Assembly (NCBI GenBank): GCA_965644295.1
Contig: CBFFRP010000094.1
Location: forward strand, 1-64,000
Length of the DNA stretch: 64,000 bases
Source: Paraphysomonas bandaiensis
Lineage: Eukaryota > Chrysophyceae
Direction: 5' to 3'
A program made the position numbers and the translations under genes. The notes beneath the pieces are model-generated. The model searched no databases, was not told where the DNA came from, and worked only from the letters and a program-made list of their open reading frames with translations. This document shows positions 23,420 through 34,603 of the stretch, piece by piece; positions within the stretch are counted from its first letter, which is position 1, and each line of letters opens with the position of its first letter.

Positions 23420-25648
23420 ATGCGTATGCTGTTACCTGTTGCAGTGATGCTCGTGGTCGTGGTCAAGGCCATGGCTGTGAGTGTGGATGTAGTGCTAGTT
23501 GTCGATGCACCGGTGCTATTGTTCAGAGCGTCGTTTGAGTCGGTTCTCCGCGCCTTTGCATATGACAGCGAGCTGCACCCTCGAGTGTTTTTGGTGGATG
23601 ACGGGAGCCCAGAGGAGACCCGCAGCTATGAGTCGCACTTGTGTAATGTCGCTTTCAAGAGTGCAGTGTATTGCACGGAGACCCAAAATGAGCGTGGGCT
23701 TGTACCAGGATTCCGGACTGGACTTGACTTTGCCAGGAAGACGAATGGCGGATTATCAGAAAGAATTTTTCTTACGAACTCACGGGTAGTGCTGGTCAGT
23801 GGATCGATTTCAGCCCTACATACCGCTCTTATCTCTGGAACAGACCTTGCTATCCCACTTTCTGTATCAGGCATTATCACGCATAACTCCAGTGTCGCAC
23901 CGCTGTGTGTGTCCTGGCGTGATTGCTATCTACCACTTTCACTGGGCATAGATGATTTCGGTCAAGCTCTTGCCTCGATAAGATTGTCAACATCTCTTCC
24001 TACCCAAGGCTTATCGTTGGGAGTATTTCATATTCTATTCCCCGGATCTGTCAATGCTTCGGGAGTGTGTATGATGGTTCGAAGTAATGTCGTTGACAAT
24101 ATTTTAGGTAGCATTTTGCCGCACAACGTTTTACTCCCACCGCTGGATATAGCTGCCCGACTGGTGCCATCTGCAGTGGTTCAGGTTCAGACTCGATATG
24201 GACAGAAGGAAAACTCAGCTGGCGGACATCGACATGTCTTTACCATGGGTATTACATCTGCACCTCTATCTGACGATATTACACACTTGCAAACTTTCCG
24301 TACCGCCGTCAGCACTTACCTCTCAAACCAGTGCAATCAGTTTCCTGAAACGTCATTATCCTCAATTTCTGTGGTGTTTATAATGAATGCACTTTCTGTG
24401 TCCGGCGGGGATATTTCTATTTTGCAGGAGGTTTTATCCATGAGGAGTAGGGGAGTGCGTGCTGTTCTCGCAGTTCCCATTTCCTCCAAGCCGCACCTTC
24501 TATCAGAATTTGTCCGTGGTCTGGCCCCGCTCAGCCCGACCAGCATATTCGAAGATATGGTGACCACATACTCAGGTCACTGTTGTTTCCCCAACGAGCC
24601 CTCAGATGAGCTCGTGCGCTTGGCCTCAGGGTTTGATGTAGTTGTTGGTACCTACTACACTACCATGGTTACTATTGAGAAAGTTGCAGCCCTCTACCCA
24701 GCTGTACTCCCTGCGTATTACGTGCAGGACTATGAACCGTGGTTCCTCTGCAGCCCTTTTCTGTGCCTCACTGATGGGAGCACGCGATCATGGGTAGAGA
24801 GAATGGGTCTAGATTACTTTAGCCGTAGGGAACAGACGCGGAAGCGCTCGGAAGCATACTGTCGCTCCACCTACGAGGCCGCAGGAAGGAAAGTTCATAT
24901 GTTTGCTAAAACTGACTGGTTGGTAGACATTGTGCGAAAGAATCACAGGATGGCAAGTATGGTACACAAGATATCTCCGAGTGTAGACCATAATATGTAC
25001 TACCCATCTCCTTTTCCTAAGCCGAGTGAGGCTGTCGGAGTCGTGACAGTGGTCGCGATGGTGCGGCCAAGAACGCCAAGGCGAAATGCTAAGGCTTTGC
25101 TAGACGTGATGCTTCGTCTCACTCTAGAAATGAATGGAATGGTAAGAGTGGTTCTTTTTGGGTCTCACCCAATGGAAATTTTTGGTTTAATCCCTGAACT
25201 GGTATCCGCGTATGGGCCAGCTTCTCATAGGAAAACCTCTGTACTCAGAAGACCCGCCGTGGAGCTCTTGGGAGTTATAAAGGAGAGAGCTGAGCTCGCT
25301 AATCTATACAGGCGCTCCGATATATTTGTAGACGCGTCGTGGTGGCAAGCGTTTGGTCGAAGTGGCGTAGAGGCAATGGCTAGTGGCTGCGTGGCTGTCA
25401 TGCCCCTTGTTGGCGCAGCAGAAGAGGTTTGTCTACGTGGCAAAGTGTGTGTATACGAAGATAGCAGTGATTTGACTGGCCTGTTTACCGCTGTTGAGTC
25501 TCTAGTCAACAACAGAACCCGGCGTCAGGAACTGATGCACGCGGGCGCGACGAGGGCGCGGGAATTTACGAAAGAACGAACCTCTGCAATGATGTTATCA
25601 TCTTTTCATGAAGGTATTGTGAAGCGCAGGAATGGTGCAATAGTATAG
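23420..25648 (+). CDS. Secretory two-domain glycosyltransferase (GT2-like + WsaF/GT4-like)
   Basis: One uninterrupted frame of 742 codons from the first ATG (an upstream in-frame TTG at 23411 is not used). The hydrophobic N-terminus MLLPVAVMLVVVV is a signal peptide or anchor. Residues ~24-250 resemble a GT-A family 2 domain with VFLVDDGSPEETRS and GLVPGFRTGLDFA. After a linker, residues ~310-740 form a GT-B domain like bacterial WsaF-type rhamnosyltransferases. It has NALSVSGGD, YYVQDYEPWF, VAMVRPRTPRRNAK and the family-4 donor-site segment DASWWQAFGRSGVEAMASG. It probably builds a Golgi or surface polysaccharide. The absence of introns, unlike most neighbours, together with the bacterial-type architecture suggests horizontal acquisition (inference). 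Confidence 0.85.
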   Translation: MRMLLPVAVMLVVVVKAMAVSVDVVLVVDAPVLLFRASFESVLRAFAYDSELHPRVFLVDDGSPEETRSYESHLCNVAFKSAVYCTETQNERGLVPGFRTGLDFARKTNGGLSERIFLTNSRVVLVSGSISALHTALISGTDLAIPLSVSGIITHNSSVAPLCVSWRDCYLPLSLGIDDFGQALASIRLSTSLPTQGLSLGVFHILFPGSVNASGVCMMVRSNVVDNILGSILPHNVLLPPLDIAARLVPSAVVQVQTRYGQKENSAGGHRHVFTMGITSAPLSDDITHLQTFRTAVSTYLSNQCNQFPETSLSSISVVFIMNALSVSGGDISILQEVLSMRSRGVRAVLAVPISSKPHLLSEFVRGLAPLSPTSIFEDMVTTYSGHCCFPNEPSDELVRLASGFDVVVGTYYTTMVTIEKVAALYPAVLPAYYVQDYEPWFLCSPFLCLTDGSTRSWVERMGLDYFSRREQTRKRSEAYCRSTYEAAGRKVHMFAKTDWLVDIVRKNHRMASMVHKISPSVDHNMYYPSPFPKPSEAVGVVTVVAMVRPRTPRRNAKALLDVMLRLTLEMNGMVRVVLFGSHPMEIFGLIPELVSAYGPASHRKTSVLRRPAVELLGVIKERAELANLYRRSDIFVDASWWQAFGRSGVEAMASGCVAVMPLVGAAEEVCLRGKVCVYEDSSDLTGLFTAVESLVNNRTRRQELMHAGATRAREFTKERTSAMMLSSFHEGIVKRRNGAIV

Positions 25649-27552
25649 CAGGAATTAAGTTTTGTTGTAAATAATGTGAAATTTGAAGGGTTGTATAGCG
25701 TATTATATATAGAATAGTGGGGAGGTAATAAATAAATAAATAAATTCAACTGTTTTACGGTTTGAAGGCGTGAACCAATTGTAGATCGGTGGTTTGTGTG
25801 ATGCAGATAGCACAGATATAGTGTCTGAATTATACAGCTTCGACTATTTCGAAATAATGAAAATATTTTTTCTGGTTGTGTGTTGTATTTTGTACTGATG
25901 GGCTAAAAAGTAGGAGCAATACTCCAGAAGACAGCTGGGATATGATTCTTACGAATTTAAAGTTCGCACTCTCCTTCCCTCGTTAGAATTGCAGTTATTC
26001 TAGACGTATAACGCATCAGAACCAAAACCATAATAGTATTATACTAAAACAATTTGATTTTTTACCATCACGAACGATTCAGATCTGCCAATCAACCTTC
26101 TTTCAGCCCGTCGATTTGTATAATCCGTCTTTCAGATTTAGAATTAACACTTTTGAACACATCATTATCAATGATACAATATATAATATATATATTTAAG
26201 GTTCTATAGTAAATTTTTCACTTTTGACTGGCTACATACATGTAGTTTGTACCGCTTATGATTATATACGTGCGTCGTAACTAATATATTATGCACTCAA
26301 ATTATTCATGTCGTACACATGTTGTGCAGTTGTGTAGTTTTCCATATAGTTTGTATATATATGTGCCATATAATATAATATGTTGTTGTATGATGGATTA
26401 TCTCAGAAGATGCTCTCGTATGCATTTAATCATTTTGATATATTATTTGGTTTGTAGGTTACTGCAGTCTTCATGAAGTGTATGTTACGCAGCCATGCTG
26501 GAAGAATACACTAGTTATAACAGGATTGTATTAATATATAATATAAGCTTGTAAAATAAAAAAATAATAGTGTGTTAGACGGAAATACACTGACTGTATA
26601 TAATATTACCTTTTTAACCTTAATAATCTTAATCTTAATCTTAATTATATTTAAATTAAAGGTTATCCAAAACTGTAAAATATTGGCTGTTGTTGTCTTC
26701 TTATGACAACAAATAAAATAATGACAATTAGGGCTATCTTTTATAATATTATATTATTGCACTGTATATTATATTAAACACACTAAAAATCTGATTACGA
26801 AAAGGATACTTTCTACTTTTCGTTGTTTTCATTTTCTGTTTTTGTAAAATATTATAATATTATATTATTATATATTATTATCGTATATGGCATCCGACAT
26901 TTTATAATATATATATAATAATATAATATAATATAATATATATTTATAGGGGGATATATATATACGTATATGTACAACATATACATAGTACAGCCTTATA
27001 ATATATACAGCCTGACATCTGCTGACTTAGGATTTCTGAGTCCTTAAGGTGAACAGCCCGGGTGATTGACTTCATCAGGCAGACCAATACCCCAGATGTC
27101 TGTTTTTTCGTCAGGGCTCAAAGACGTCTACACAAGTGACACTTATATTAGTATCTCTCATACCACACAAGCATCTTCTGCTGTCTACGTATGCGGCTCA
27201 AGTTAGTTCCCCAAAGAAATAATATCTCCGATACTTATCCCACAAAAGGTAAGGTGCGAGTCCAACTTTGTTGAGTGTAAAGTTGGTAGGGTAATGTCGT
27301 TTTTTCTAAGTTTGGTTGCTTACTTCTAATTGTTCTAATTTCAAACAAGCATTAGTAACTTGGTGTAACTATTCATTGCCATAGATGCCAAAAATCAATG
27401 AATAAATAAACGATCTGTACCATCTTGAGAATAGCAATATCGACTTCAGTACCTAGCATTATAATAATGTTGTACTGTGGTGAGTGAAAGGTGAGAGAGT
27501 AGGCCTTCGAAATTAAAACATCTGTATGATGAATGCTACTTTTTTAGTCCTT
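25649..27552. other. AT-rich convergent spacer
   Basis: No gene. It contains short (AAAT)n at about 25727-25745, ATAAT/TATAAT runs at 26700-26950 and a family B copy at 27020-27290. Confidence 0.6.
27020..27290 (-). repeat. Dispersed repeat family B copy
   Basis: In this orientation it reads CTGAGTCCTTAAGGTGAACAG, ACCCCAGATGTCTGTT, TCGTCAGGGCTCAAAGACGT, AAGTGACACTTATATTAGTA and CCACACAAGCAT, then a truncated tail. It is the reverse of the copy at 47338-47662. Confidence 0.7.
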
Positions 27553-28456
27553 ATACTTCAGCTTAATAACTGGAGTGATTTCACTATTTCAAAGTTCAGC
27601 TACTCACTTATATTGGTCAGAATGTCAAATCAGTATATACCCGAATTCACACAGAAAAACACATTAAAAAACTCTATACAAAACTATTCGCGTTTATTGA
27701 ATCGGTTATTCTGGTTTGTGTAGAGGATACTCTCGTGTCACAGTCACAATAATCCCAGATGAAAAGAAACCAGTGCGGATACTTCAGCTTAATAACTGGA
27801 GTGATTTCACTATTTCAAAGTTCAACTACTCACTTATACTGGTCAGAATGTCAAATCAGTATATACCCGAATTCACACAGAAAAACACATTAAGAAACTC
27901 TATACAAAACTATTCGCGTTTATTGAATCGGTTATTCTGGTTTGTGTAGAGGATACTCTCGTGTCACAGTCACAATAATCCCAGATGAAAAGAAACCAGT
28001 GCGGATACTTCAGCTTAATAACTGGAGTGATTTCACTATTTCAAAGTTCAGCTACTCACTTATATTGGTCAGAATGTCAAATCAGTATATACCCGAATTC
28101 ACACAGAAAAACACATTTAAAAACTCTATACAAAACTATTCGCGTTTATTGAATCGGTTATTCTGGTTTGTGTAGAGGATACTCTCGTGTCACAGTCGCA
28201 ATAATCCCAGATGAAAAGAAACCAGTGCGGATACTTCAGCTTAATAACTGGAGTGATTTCACTATTTCAAAGTTCAGCTACTCACTTATATTGGTCAGAA
28301 TGTCAAATCAGTATATACCCGAATTCACACAGAAAAACACATTAAGAAACTCTATACAAAACTATTCGCGTTTATTGAATCGGTTATTCTGGTTTGTGTA
28401 GAGGATACTCTCGTGTCACAGTCGCAATAATCCCAGATGAAAAGAAACCAGTGCGG
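27553..28456. repeat. Tandem array, 4 x 226 bp
   Basis: Four head-to-tail units start at 27553, 27779, 28005 and 28231 with only scattered single-base differences. Each starts ATACTTCAGCTTAATAACTG and ends AAGAAACCAGTGCGG. The unit is 226 bp (3n+1), so a frame cannot run through the array. The 77-codon frames seen in every unit are a repetition artefact. The array lies in the convergent gap between two genes. Confidence 0.95.
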
Positions 28457-28672
28457 CTTCGATGATCTTAGATTCTGAATTTTCTTTCATTGTAAAGGAA
28501 TAAATATCAGTTCTAAAGTTCTAAACAGTATCTGGAAATTGCTGATACATATACAAATACCTTCAATGATACGTTCTAAACACGTATATAATTACATTGA
28601 ACATCGATGCGCCCACCAACTCTATACATTTACTCTATTTACAAGCAATTACATCCACAGATTTGTAAAAAA

Positions 28673-30133
28673 TCACGAGGTGCTGGCTTGCCCCACACAG
28701 CCTCGTGAAAGTGTCAAGCCATAATGAAGATCAAGAGCCTGGCGAAATGATAACGTCGCATTCCTCCCTCCATCACTCAACGCAGACTTCGTCCTGTGTT
28801 CTCTAATTTTATTTGTTACTTCACGCCACATACCAACTACTTCAGCATTCCTCTTTGAATTATACTCCGACATTTTATTCGAAACTACCACCATATCATC
28901 TCTCCAGGTCTTTGCAGAGAGAAGTTCAGTAAGATGTGTCAGTGAATCGAAGTAAACCGTATGAGGAAGTTGATAAAAGTCCGCCAGGGCTACCCACTCC
29001 AGCACAGCGGAGTGATTAAACTCATCGTTCGGATCGCCTTGCATCAATCCCGTATATTGGGGGTGCCGGGAGAGGGGGCTACCATGAGGTGGGGTACCAA
29101 ACACACGCCCCCAAGTCCTCTCGCTAAGTACTCCTCTATCTATATGCCATTGCGCCAGTAAGGTAGGTGACGGAACAAAGATTGGTACATTTAGCTGATA
29201 GAGCTCAAATAAAAGCATAAATGAAACCTGGTATGGCATTACCACGACGGCGGGATGTGACGCCAAGTCACTGAAGGCATAGTTCGAGTATAAGTCCCTG
29301 AGCGGGACGACGCTGATCCCTTTCTCTGCAGCCATGGTTCGCAGTAAGTCAACAAGTGCAAAATCAAGACCCCGCCCTGGAACCACAAGAACCTCTCTCC
29401 GTGAAGGCGCGTACCCCGTCCACTCGATGTCCTTCCATACATAGGTACATAGGCTCGGAATCAACCCCACCCCACCAGCAGAAACGCCCCTCTTGCCGTC
29501 GAGGCCAGTGAAGTAGCGCATATACTCTTGATCGTAGCGATTATTGGCTGCAACAGTATTGCCACTCTTGGAGGCGATGCGTCGCAAACTGTCATTCCAG
29601 AGCTTCCATCGTTGCGGCTTGTGCCTTCCAATCTCATACCGAGTGCTGGAAATTATAACTAAGGGCTTGCCAAAGGGCATGAACAACTCACACATGCCAC
29701 TGGCGTGTGTACACAAAAACCCATCAACCGACATAAGTTCATTGTCATGAGCATAACTTTCATAGAAATCGCGGCGCAACTGGTTGGGGCATGGAGACAA
29801 ACCTATGCCGTTATCCCTGTTGATAATACGCAAGTCTTGCTGGCAAGTGTGAGTCAAATGGCAGTGTCCACTGAGCGACTTGTCGATCAACCTCACATCT
29901 AAATCGGCTAGTATGGATTTGATATCAAAAACGGTCGATATATGAAAGTCACTACTCCACAACACCAGTTGTCGTGTATCATCATCCCGCATAACGTCCA
30001 GGGCAGTGGCTCGATCCGCCGCTCCAGATATCAAAACAGCATTCGTCATAGCAGTAGGTGACACTAAATTGAGAGCTACATAAGCAATCAATACGCATGC
30101 TGCAAGAATAACTAAATGAAAACTTTTCACCAT
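28673..30133 (-). CDS. Type II membrane protein, glycosyltransferase-like
   Basis: Single exon, 486 codons, ATG at 30133. A short cytoplasmic start (MVKSF) precedes a membrane anchor (LVILAACVLIAYVALNLV), so the rest is lumenal. The C-terminal half has the feel of a GT-B enzyme: VLVVPGRGLDFALVDLLR, SDLASHPAVVVMPYQ, FELYQLNVPIFVPSPTLLA, GDPNDEFNHSAVLEW and LPHTVYFDSLTHL. I remember similar segments in uncharacterised proteins of several eukaryotic groups but cannot name the family. It is probably Golgi-resident (inference). The start lies about 55 bp from the (ACAT)n tract, in a gap shared with the HGSNAT-like gene. Confidence 0.72.
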   Translation of the reverse strand: MVKSFHLVILAACVLIAYVALNLVSPTAMTNAVLISGAADRATALDVMRDDDTRQLVLWSSDFHISTVFDIKSILADLDVRLIDKSLSGHCHLTHTCQQDLRIINRDNGIGLSPCPNQLRRDFYESYAHDNELMSVDGFLCTHASGMCELFMPFGKPLVIISSTRYEIGRHKPQRWKLWNDSLRRIASKSGNTVAANNRYDQEYMRYFTGLDGKRGVSAGGVGLIPSLCTYVWKDIEWTGYAPSRREVLVVPGRGLDFALVDLLRTMAAEKGISVVPLRDLYSNYAFSDLASHPAVVVMPYQVSFMLLFELYQLNVPIFVPSPTLLAQWHIDRGVLSERTWGRVFGTPPHGSPLSRHPQYTGLMQGDPNDEFNHSAVLEWVALADFYQLPHTVYFDSLTHLTELLSAKTWRDDMVVVSNKMSEYNSKRNAEVVGMWREVTNKIREHRTKSALSDGGRNATLSFRQALDLHYGLTLSRGCVGQASTS

Positions 30134-31081
30134 TCACTCCACTTGAGAACTTACAAAACCTTGCATGGAAATGGATGGCCACGTTCTTATAACATACATA
30201 CATACATACATACATACATACATACATACATACATACATACATACATACATACATACATACATACATACATACATACATACATACATACATACATACATA
30301 CATACATACATACATACATACATACATACATACATACATACATACATACATACATACATACATACATACATACATACATACATACATACATACATACATA
30401 CATACATACATACATACATACATACATACATACATACATACATACATACATACATACATACATACATACATACATACATACATACATACATACATACATA
30501 CATACATACATACATACATACATACATACATACATACATACATACATACATACATACATACATACATACATACATACATACATACATACATACATACATA
30601 CATACATACATACATACATACATACATACATACATACATACATACATACATACATACATACATACATACATACATACATACATACATACATACATACATA
30701 CATACATACATACATACATACATACATACATGGATACATGGTTACATAACATACTGTATGTTCCTACATGTACATACTGTGTACATACTCTATACCGCAC
30801 TTTTCCTACAGGCATGCATCTTATTTTCGGATATGCATTGAAGCAAAACTTATCTATGTTACTGCAATTCAACTACGGCTGGAATACAGATAATTTTTGT
30901 CTCAATATTTAGAGGCATCTTTCAACAAAAATATACAAAGGATGCCGATATGGGATACTACAAAAAACATATATAGATATAGTGCAATACTCATTGACCG
31001 CATGGATCTATTGTCCTTCATGCAAGGAGGTCCGTGGTTAGTGGAAGGCCATCGAGGCATTTTAGTCTTTCATATAGAGTA
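30134..31081. promoter_or_regulatory. Divergent promoter region containing a microsatellite
   Basis: A gap of 948 bp between two divergent genes, more than half of which is (ACAT)n. Beyond the tract are ACTGTATG, ACATGTACATACTGTGTAC and CTATACCGC at about 30750-30800, the promoter words seen in other pairs. Confidence 0.45.
30190..30731. repeat. (ACAT)n microsatellite, about 540 bp
   Basis: An almost perfect tetranucleotide tract of roughly 135 units. The long YIHT and MYVC frames on both strands are translation artefacts. Confidence 0.98.
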
Positions 31082-32660
31082 ATGTCGGGGAGATCTGCTT
31101 GTGAAAGTACCGCACCCCTGTTACATGAGGAGGCTGTGAGCAATCGGAAGAGTAGTCGACTTGTTTGTCTCGATGTTCTACGGGGCATTACGATAGCACT
31201 CATGATTCTAGTAGATTACTGTGGCGAATCTACTCCCCTCATTGATCATGCACCCTGGAATGGTATTAGATTGGCAGATTTTGTGATGCCGAGTTTTGAT
31301 TTCATTGTCGGTGTGTCAGTTGTATTGTCGATGCAGGTGCCTGTAGTGATATATACCAACCTACACTCATTAGCTTATAAACTCTTTTCGTAGGGGGGAA
31401 GAATGAGGAACAAACCTAAATTAGAACAGCTTAATATTTCCTTGTGCAGAGCAGGAAAACTCTTTTTAATTGGGGTCTTAACGCAAGCCGGCACCGCCTT
31501 TCCAACATATGACCTCAAACACTTGCGCATCATGGGTATCTTACAGCGGGTTGCGCTATGCTATTTAACTGCTGCTGTAACTGAAATATATGCTCCACTT
31601 GATACGACTCGCAGTAAAATCCCAGATTGTCATCACGAAAGATGGTCTATCCACCGAGGTGAGGAGTGCTTATTGTAATTTTCACTCCTGTAGTCTCATA
31701 CCAACCTCACGTACAGATGTCTTTGTAAAGCGGAGGTGGCAATGGATAGTGAGCACGATTTTAGTAGCTACACATAGTGCACTTCTGTATGGTCTTGATG
31801 ACGGTTGTGGACTTGGCGCAACATCCCCTTACTGCAATGGTGCCTCATTAGTAGACCGTCATATCCTGGGTACGTCACACATGTACTTCCCCACAAACGG
31901 AGGCGCTTGGGAAGATAAAGAAATGACATTCCAACGTACCGCTGACTGCTCAACATGCCCACCTGGTCGTTGTGTTCCCCCCCCCTCAGCTCCTTCGTGG
32001 TGCGGGTATGAGGACCTCAAAGCCGGACACCCCTTCGATCCAGAGGGGCTTGTGTCGTCCTTAACAGCTGTCGTGGCGGCGCTCATAGGAACTCACTGCG
32101 GCGCAGTGGCTGTGCTCATGGGGCGACATAAGGATAGGCTTTCTCATTTTGTTATGTTGGGGTTGATGGGATGCGTCTTGGGGTGTTGTCTGGATTTATC
32201 TGGTCTGAGACTTAACACTGATCTATACTCCCTATCTTACCTCCTCCTCTCTACGGGGGCCGCTATTTTGGCACTTCTGATATGCTATATACTTGTAGAG
32301 ATGATGCCTACTGGTGACAGTGAATCAAGTAATATTTCGGTGATTCATTGGACTCTGAAACCTTTTCATTGGTTAGGAATGAATTCCATCCTCATATACC
32401 TGTTATCATGCTCAGGAATAACTCAATCAGTCTTAGAATGCTTCTACTGGGGAGAAAAAGACCACAACCTAGCGGAAGTATTCTATCCGACAGGAAGATA
32501 TTGGGGTCCCGACTATGGTGATGGGTTTATTCCAACAGAAACACACTACGGTACTACTGGTAGTGTCCAGGTGTTGTGCTGGTGCCTATTCGCGTACATT
32601 CCGGTGTGGGTCGCACTAGCTGGATACCTTCATCGCATCAAGTGGTATTTGAAAATTTGA
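31082..32660 (+). CDS. Heparan-alpha-glucosaminide N-acetyltransferase-like membrane acyltransferase
   Basis: Three exons (31082-31336, 31394-31658, 31717-32660) join in phase to about 487 residues; introns are 57 and 58 nt. A short N-terminal tail with a possible dileucine signal (APLLHEE) precedes about ten membrane helices. HGSNAT family hallmarks are SRLVCLDVLRGITIALMILV, HAPWNGIRLADFVMPSF and LRIMGILQRVALCY. Further on are LDDGCGLG, VDRHILGTSHMYFPT, FDPEGLVSSLTAVV and FHWLGMNSILIYLLS. The His in HAPWNG probably corresponds to the acetyl-accepting histidine of human HGSNAT. The family moves acetyl groups from cytosolic acetyl-CoA across lysosomal membranes to terminal glucosamine; the substrate here is unknown. 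A Cys/Pro-rich insert (CSTCPPGRCVPPPS) precedes FDPEGL. Confidence 0.9.
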
Positions 32661-34603
32661 TATATGTTTTTGATATGATGAGTAGATCAGAAGTATCATA
32701 TTTGATAATAAAGGAACTGTCTATGTCGCTGAAGTTAAGTTGTTTGGTCGGACACTAGCAGCAGCTAGTGTACAGTGATTCATGTGTCACTCATACTGTT
32801 GACGTGTATTAGACTAATCGATCGGCAATATTTTAGTTATTCAGGCTATGGTTAAGTAATGCTACAATATATGTGCTATGGCAATTTGTAGCAATGAATT
32901 GATAAGTGTAGTTATGGGCCACTCTTCCCGTTTAACACCAATCCCTGAATGAATTGAATAAATCACGCACGAAGACACAATCCCCAAACCTTTAGGAAAA
33001 TTGATAGTCTTGAAATTTGTACCAGAGCAACACTGTCTAAACGCAGAACATAACTGGTGTGTACGATGTTCCTATTAAACTCTGTAAACATGATGAACTC
33101 GTACAGATTCCAAACCCATAGTCAGTCATCAGTCATGCCAAAAGACCCCCTAAATGTACCACTCGGTGATTATACTACATGAATTATGCATTATGTTGTT
33201 TATTGTGTGAAAAAATTGAAGTTATAAACTAAAGTAGAACGGAAGTGGTTGCACCTTGGTGCTTGCGGCGACGCACAAGCAGCTTTCGTAGCGTTAAATA
33301 GTAGGATAAAAGAGTTTGTATTGATTAGTTACGGGTAGTGGTCTAACTAGTATGACTAGCATTCTTCTAGCCACTAATTGATGCAAGGTCTCAACGCCTA
33401 TTGCTAAATAATCAGACATTCACTATAAACTAAAGTTGTAGAAAAACTTTCTTATTATTTCGTTCTGGGCTATCTAGTTGACGTAAGTCTTATAACACAC
33501 AATACACTTTTCGCACTCTGAATGGGATAAACAATCACATACACCACACTGATTCTATCTCAGAAATAAAACCGGTTTTAGAATGGCTAGTACACACAAT
33601 TATCCCGGTATAATTTAAAATTGGCATTGACATGTGTATACTTAGCTATCAAATTCAGATGTACCTTTGCAGCCCCCCTATAAACTTCCTGGGCCATCGG
33701 CAAGATTTATGACAGTCAAAAATCAACATTGAATAAGTTTAACTGCACATTCGTTCTTCACATGAGTTCATTGACACCAAACTACATAGAATAGTCCGAA
33801 TAGTTCAAGTATATCTAGGGCATAGTGTATTTATGTTTGTACACGCATCCATCACTCTCTGCACGCTGAATTGATGTATTCTTAAAGATACCATCAGTAA
33901 GACATAATAGAGCCAAGGTGTTACCACAATTTCGGTAGGTAATATAAAACGCGAAGGAACGGTAGACGATGTGGACTAGGCTATCTGACACCATTCTTAT
34001 AAGAAGTATGCTGGATTGTAAACGAGGAAAAAGACAAGAGCCACTAAGTTTAGCACCAAGAGCTTCTCATCAAACCCTTTACACTTTACACCTCATCGAT
34101 TTACACCTCATCGATTAGCTCGTAGAAGACATCCGATGGACATCAACAGTATCTAGATATCGGTACCATATCGGCAGTCAGCATCTTATTTTTCGGAAAT
34201 AAATTGTAGCAATATTCCTCTATATTACTGAAGTACAACTACAGCTGGAATACATATAATTGTTATCTCAATATTAGGAATTCCTAGAGGCATCTTTGAT
34301 GCCGATACGACGCTGTACGTAGTAGATGTCCACACAACACCAACAAGGTCTCTTCTAGACTTCAGACAGTACAGAACAGCAGCAGTTCCTGGAGCAGAAT
34401 ACTACACTCTATACAGCACAGACTAGCTACATACTGTATACTGTACTGTCTATACAGCACTCTGTATGTAGAAAACACACCTTTTACTCCAAAAAAGAAT
34501 AATTTCCAATTCCAAATCCTGCCTGTTTTAGCAGGATTGGATGTTTTTTTTAAACGGTCGAAACTATGTAAAATTGTGTAAATTACGTATTATAAGAGTA
34601 TGT
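32661..34603. other. Spacer with repeat family A and low-complexity sequence
   Basis: No supportable gene. It contains the family A copy at 33243-33420, a two-fold TTTACACCTCATCGA repeat at about 34083-34113, and a TACTGTATACTGTACTG cluster near 34431-34450 resembling the promoter words. Confidence 0.55.
33243..33420 (+). repeat. Dispersed repeat family A, reference copy
   Basis: Starts AGTGGTTGCACCTTGGTGCT, which includes the GCACCTTGGTGC inverted repeat. It continues with GACGCACAAGCAGCTTTCGT and GTTAAATAGTAGGATA, and ends AACGCCTATTGCTAAATAA. Related copies occur at 7660, 41598, 46912, 47668, 54045 and 58498. Confidence 0.75.

Noticed and set aside
27526-28401. Four repeated ~65-77 codon frames
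   Set aside because: They repeat because the 226-bp unit repeats; the unit length breaks frame and there is no coding signature.
29982-30872. Four long frames of YIHT or MYVC repeats
   Set aside because: They are translations of the (ACAT)n microsatellite on both strands.
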